Shown: positions 6,223-8,760 of the stretch, piece by piece
Position numbering within the stretch: position 1 is the first letter of the stretch
Layout of the letters: each line of letters opens with the position of its first letter
Program-made: the position numbers and the translations under genes
The notes under the pieces: generated by a model
What the model was told of the DNA's origin: nothing
The model's database searches: none
The model's input: only the letters and a program-made list of their open reading frames with translations
Assembly (NCBI GenBank): GCA_016840025.1
Contig: JAEOTF010000026.1
Span: 1-8,760 of the forward strand
Origin: Candidatus Hodarchaeota archaeon
GTDB taxonomy: Archaea; Asgardarchaeota; Heimdallarchaeia; Hodarchaeales; YT1-039
Direction: 5' to 3'
Length of the DNA stretch: 8,760 nt

Positions 6223-7422
6223 TTACTTACCTATCTTAAATTCCCAACCATCCAAATCATTATGAATCTGGCGGAGAATCTCAAGAGATTTTAATTCAGG
6301 TAACATGAGAAAGATCTTTCCTAAATGTTTACAAAACTGTTTTTGAGGAATATATCGACTCCAGTCAACACAATCATGTAGAATTCTGTGATTTTTAAAA
6401 TCTATTGTCACACGATAATCTTTTACAGAAGCTCGAACCGCATTATTACTTACTTCCGTTATGCTAACTGTCTCATCCTTAATCTCACGAGCTCTTCTCA
6501 ACCGTCCTGAATCCATTAAGATTTCAAGTAGTTCTTCAAGCTCAGTTTTTTCAGCAACCCCTTCCTGAATAAAGGTAAAGAGATCTAGTGTAGTCTTAGT
6601 GGCATACTTTTCTTTTAGATACTCATCTGCAACCCTTTTTGCTTCGACCTGTTTTGGGGATAGTTCACCCAGCATTTCAAGAACCTGAAGGCAATTTTCA
6701 ACTGCATAGCCGTGAAAATGGTTATTGAAATAACCATACACTTTTTCAGTTGAGTCTGAAACTTCCTTAATTCGAGGTATCCATGGTACAAGTTCCTCTT
6801 TTTTGTATAGATAATTAAACCAAGGTCTGTCCCCTTTCCCATGCCACCTTATGTACACGAAATCAGAAGTTATGTGAACTTCAGGTGGCAAGAGAGGCTC
6901 ATCTACAATTGTATAGGCTACATTATAGTTTTCAAGAAGCTTCCAAGTATTGCTCTTCATCCATGAAATATGCCTGAATTCAACAGCAAACCTAAAATCT
7001 TTAGGTAGGATCGAGAAAAAATCTTCCAGAATGTTTAACTCATATCTGAATTTGGGTGGAAGTTGAATAAGAAAACATCCTAACCTACCTCTTTGTTGAA
7101 GTGGTCTCATAAGTTCGCAGAATCTTTTAAGGTCATGTTCTACACCTTTTTTTAGATTTAGTTTCTTTTCATGTGTAATTAGTTGAGGTAGCTTAGCTGT
7201 AAATGTGAAATCGGATTCTGTAGCCTTTAGCCAGCCCCATATGAATCCTTCTTGAGGAAAAGAGTAAAATGTCGAATCGATTTCAGCGGTTTTAAAGACT
7301 TTGGAATAATAACTTAGTTTGTTTTTTCTTGATTTATAAAACGGTCCAACCCACTCATTGTAGCTCCAACCCGAAGTACCAAGAAATATTTTTTCCAAAA
7401 CCTGTAAAGAAATAAGGAACAT
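6223..7422 (-). CDS. DUF72 (YecE-like) TIM-barrel protein with C-terminal SWIM-like zinc motif
   Basis: A 399-residue protein in two parts. Residues about 12-250 are a canonical DUF72 domain: FLGTSGWSYNEW (13-24), EIDSTFY (47-53), FLIQLPP (117-123), AVEFRH (146-151), YIRWHGKGD (190-198) and YGYFNNHFHGYAVENC (229-244). DUF72 domains fold as TIM barrels with some similarity to xylose-isomerase/endonuclease-IV-type enzymes, but no activity is established. Residues 258-330 form a charged helical linker. Residues 334-372 look like a SWIM zinc finger: strand YRVTIDF, then H349-x-C351, C364-x-H366 and LGKIFLML, differing from the classical C-x-C...C-x-H by a histidine in the first position. SWIM motifs mediate DNA or protein contacts. 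Start: the ATG at 7422 is given, but a TATA-like box at 7427-7435 suggests that the TTG at 7398 (residue 9), just before the conserved strand, could be the real leaderless start. Head-to-head with another DUF72 gene. Confidence 0.88.
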   Translation of the reverse strand: MFLISLQVLEKIFLGTSGWSYNEWVGPFYKSRKNKLSYYSKVFKTAEIDSTFYSFPQEGFIWGWLKATESDFTFTAKLPQLITHEKKLNLKKGVEHDLKRFCELMRPLQQRGRLGCFLIQLPPKFRYELNILEDFFSILPKDFRFAVEFRHISWMKSNTWKLLENYNVAYTIVDEPLLPPEVHITSDFVYIRWHGKGDRPWFNYLYKKEELVPWIPRIKEVSDSTEKVYGYFNNHFHGYAVENCLQVLEMLGELSPKQVEAKRVADEYLKEKYATKTTLDLFTFIQEGVAEKTELEELLEILMDSGRLRRAREIKDETVSITEVSNNAVRASVKDYRVTIDFKNHRILHDCVDWSRYIPQKQFCKHLGKIFLMLPELKSLEILRQIHNDLDGWEFKIGK

Positions 7423-7423
7423 C

Positions 7424-7441
7424 TTATTTATATTCTATAAG
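7424..7441. promoter_or_regulatory. Compact near-symmetric A+T promoter between divergent DUF72 genes
   Basis: The 22 bases between the two annotated start codons contain cttatttatattctataagg, which reads on the opposite strand as ccttatagaatataaataag, so the ends (CTTAT and ATAAG) mirror each other. Either strand offers a TATA-like core. For the minus-strand gene it fits a transcript starting near the TTG at 7398. For the plus-strand gene, whose start is at 7445, it lies too close, so that promoter may lie further left, inside the neighbour's 5' end (for example aaatatttttt near 7385-7395). Confidence 0.45.
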
Positions 7442-7444
7442 GCT

Positions 7445-8368
7445 TTGACAGATCAAAAGATTGGAGCAGGAGGTTGGGCATACTTCTATTGCGGGAACCG
7501 GATCGATCCACTATCAATATATTCAAAAGCCTTTGACTTCGTCGAGATTAACTCTACATTCTATAACCTACCAACAAAAAGGATTGTTGACTCTTGGAGG
7601 AAAAGAGTACCATTAAATTTTGAATTTTCAGTAAGATCTCATAAAGATCTAACACACACCTATAAATTCGAACCCAATGACAAAACTTTCAACTTATTCG
7701 ATAAAATGATATCTTTATGTTACGAAGTAAGGGCGGATGTTTTACATTTTGAAACCCCTGCTACAATGAAATTCACGGACTCTAGGTTGGATTCGATAAA
7801 AAATTTTTTAAAATCGGTAAATCCAAAAAACATCAGGTTAGCATGGGAAGTTAGAAGAAAAACAGTTGAACCATTTAATAAAAAACTGATACATATTTTC
7901 GATGACTTCAATATTATTCATTGTGTTGATATTTCAAAAGGTGAGAAACCAATGGTTGAATCCAATATTCTATATACAAGGCTTTTTGGACTAGGGAATC
8001 ATAATATCTACCAGTATTCCGATGAAGAGCTAGGGAACGTTCATAAGAATTCATCTGATGAGCGATATGAGAAATCATACCTAGTCTTCCATGGAGCAAA
8101 AATGTACAAGGATGCATCAAGGCTAGAAGTCTTTAAAAAAACAGGGAAATTTCCAAAGGTTACTAAATCAATCGGTAAAGGATCTCTTGAAGAAGTTTTA
8201 AGAGAAGATGTAAGACTACCAGCTACAAGAGAGGAACTTATACACCAGCAGGGTTGGAAAGTTATCGACATCACTGATAATAAAAGGGTCTATGCTTCAG
8301 AGCTCCTTGAGCAACTTCCGAAGGGTACCTACAATAGCATTAATCATATACTAAACTTATTGAAATAA
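7445..8368 (+). CDS. Divergent DUF72 protein with C-terminal DUF2795-like segment
   Basis: A 307-residue protein. Residues about 5-225 follow the DUF72 plan, with IGAGGWAYF (6-14), FVEINSTFYNLP (32-43), FEFSVRSHKDLTH (59-71), VLHFETP (99-105) and LAWEVRR (132-138). It departs from the family late in the barrel: the usual R-x-H-G is RLFGLGNHNIYQYSDEEL (179-196, F for H), and the Y-x-x-F-N-N block is replaced by VFHGAKMYKDASR (214-226). Residues about 247-305 (EEVLREDVRLPATREELI...ASELLEQLPKGTYNSI) resemble DUF2795, which has 'yPAtreeLi...vl..LP...Y.s' and may bind nucleic acid or protein; this is by resemblance. The start is a TTG at 7445 just before the first conserved strand, with no ATG available. 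It is divergent from the SWIM-bearing DUF72 gene, so the two are probably co-regulated. Activity unknown. Confidence 0.85.
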   Translation: MTDQKIGAGGWAYFYCGNRIDPLSIYSKAFDFVEINSTFYNLPTKRIVDSWRKRVPLNFEFSVRSHKDLTHTYKFEPNDKTFNLFDKMISLCYEVRADVLHFETPATMKFTDSRLDSIKNFLKSVNPKNIRLAWEVRRKTVEPFNKKLIHIFDDFNIIHCVDISKGEKPMVESNILYTRLFGLGNHNIYQYSDEELGNVHKNSSDERYEKSYLVFHGAKMYKDASRLEVFKKTGKFPKVTKSIGKGSLEEVLREDVRLPATREELIHQQGWKVIDITDNKRVYASELLEQLPKGTYNSINHILNLLK

Positions 8369-8400
8369 TCAACCTATTATGCTTATGACTCAGGAAAAAA

Positions 8401-8410
8401 TAAATATATA
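8401..8410 (+). promoter_or_regulatory. TATA box upstream of the TerC-family gene
   Basis: The sequence taaatatata within an A+T stretch predicts a transcript start near 8430-8436, close to an ATG at 8443. It is roughly 150 bases before the ATG at 8555 that opens the recognisable TerC domain, so either the leader is long or translation begins at 8443 and changes frame. Confidence 0.5.
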
Positions 8411-8554
8411 TTTCTTAGTTTCCGTTATGTTTTTTAATAGAAATGGTATCCCCAATGCTAATGTGATTCACAAGAGGATAATATAAAATGTATCAATGAG
8501 CAGTTTGATCATGTTGACAACCAAAGTGAAAAAAGAAATAAAACTCAATTTTGG

Positions 8555-8760
8555 ATGGGATATTCTTTGATCTCTATTTGGTTCTGGATACTTTATCATT
8601 TAGTAATTGCTATTTTTATAGGGATTGATCTCTGGGCAGGAGTCCGGAGAAAACATGAGATGACTTATAAAGAAGCAGGAAAATGGGCGGCTATATGGAT
8701 AATCATCGGAGTTTTGTTTGGCATCATTGTACTATTTCTTGAAGGTTATGAAGCAGCAGG
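8555..8760 (+). CDS. TerC/Alx family membrane protein, 5' part only
   Basis: The window ends within this gene; 68 codons are visible from an ATG at 8555 without a stop. They read as a first membrane helix (FWILYHLVIAIFIGIDLW, 10-27), a basic loop with HEMTYKEAGKWAAIW (34-48), a second helix (IIIGVLFGIIVLFL, 49-62) and EGYEAA at the edge. This is the start of a TerC domain: Alx and TerC proteins have '..lDL......H.mt.keA..ws..Wi.l...F', followed by a conserved 'tGYl.EksLSvDN'. Known members act in metal (manganese, tellurite) handling in the membrane. The N-terminal length from 8555 matches Alx. The same frame is open from 8462 without any standard start codon (acidic, polar residues), and an ATG at 8443 lies one base out of register, so the true start is uncertain. 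Confidence 0.75.
   Translation, partial: MGYSLISIWFWILYHLVIAIFIGIDLWAGVRRKHEMTYKEAGKWAAIWIIIGVLFGIIVLFLEGYEAA

Noticed and set aside
6223..8368. DUF72 pair as a recent tandem duplication
   Set aside because: Beyond the shared family motifs the two proteins differ in length, core residues and C-terminal modules, so any duplication is ancient.
8430..8554. A yybP-ykoY-type manganese riboswitch before the TerC gene
   Set aside because: TerC/Alx genes in bacteria often carry this riboswitch, and there is room for a leader, but the conserved loop sequences and paired arms of that RNA are not visible here.
1..8760. tRNA genes, CRISPR repeats, transposon ends or a defence island
   Set aside because: I found no T-loop-like GGTTCRANTCC with matching stems, no regularly spaced repeats, no transposase motifs, and no recognised nuclease, toxin or defence families.

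Overview
This 8.76-kb window is A+T-rich and reads as archaeal. TATA-like boxes sit about 25 bases before likely transcript starts, and at least one gene (the VOC gene at 2502) has its ATG exactly where transcription should begin, so it is probably leaderless. Other genes carry GGAGG or GGTG Shine-Dalgarno matches. GTG and TTG starts are common: five of the eleven genes appear to use them. Several families here (DUF1638, DUF998, DUF72, small membrane proteins with a DxDH motif) are frequent in archaea. A TACK or Asgard-type genome is possible, but the phylum cannot be fixed from this window. I see no tRNA, rRNA, CRISPR array, insertion sequence or phage gene.

Left part (1-2920): a polytopic membrane protein with a DUF457/YdjM-like metal-ligand motif (+) converges on a small membrane-anchored protein (-). 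A gene-poor stretch follows, then a DUF1638 protein (TTG start) and a VOC/glyoxalase-fold protein with a clean promoter and a strong hairpin terminator. Middle part (2921-6178): a 480-base apparently non-coding stretch, an EamA/DMT-type exporter (GTG start, strong Shine-Dalgarno), a DUF998 membrane protein (GTG start), a convergent PH/GRAM-like small protein (TTG start), and a YbhB/YbcL-type PEBP protein. Most of these look like single-gene transcription units.

Right part (6223-8760): the most distinctive element is a head-to-head pair of DUF72 (YecE-like TIM-barrel) genes with only tens of bases between start codons. Each has a different C-terminal module: the minus-strand protein ends in a SWIM-like zinc-binding motif of unusual H-x-C...C-x-H form, and the plus-strand protein ends in a DUF2795-like segment and has lost canonical DUF72 core residues. 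They look like a diverged pair that may act together, possibly on nucleic acid; this is inference. The window ends inside a TerC/Alx-family membrane protein whose 5' end is odd: a well-placed promoter and ATG lead into a reading frame that is one base out of register with the TerC frame.

Apart from the DUF72 pair, nothing suggests a shared pathway. The window looks like ordinary archaeal chromosome made of independent housekeeping, transport and uncharacterised genes.
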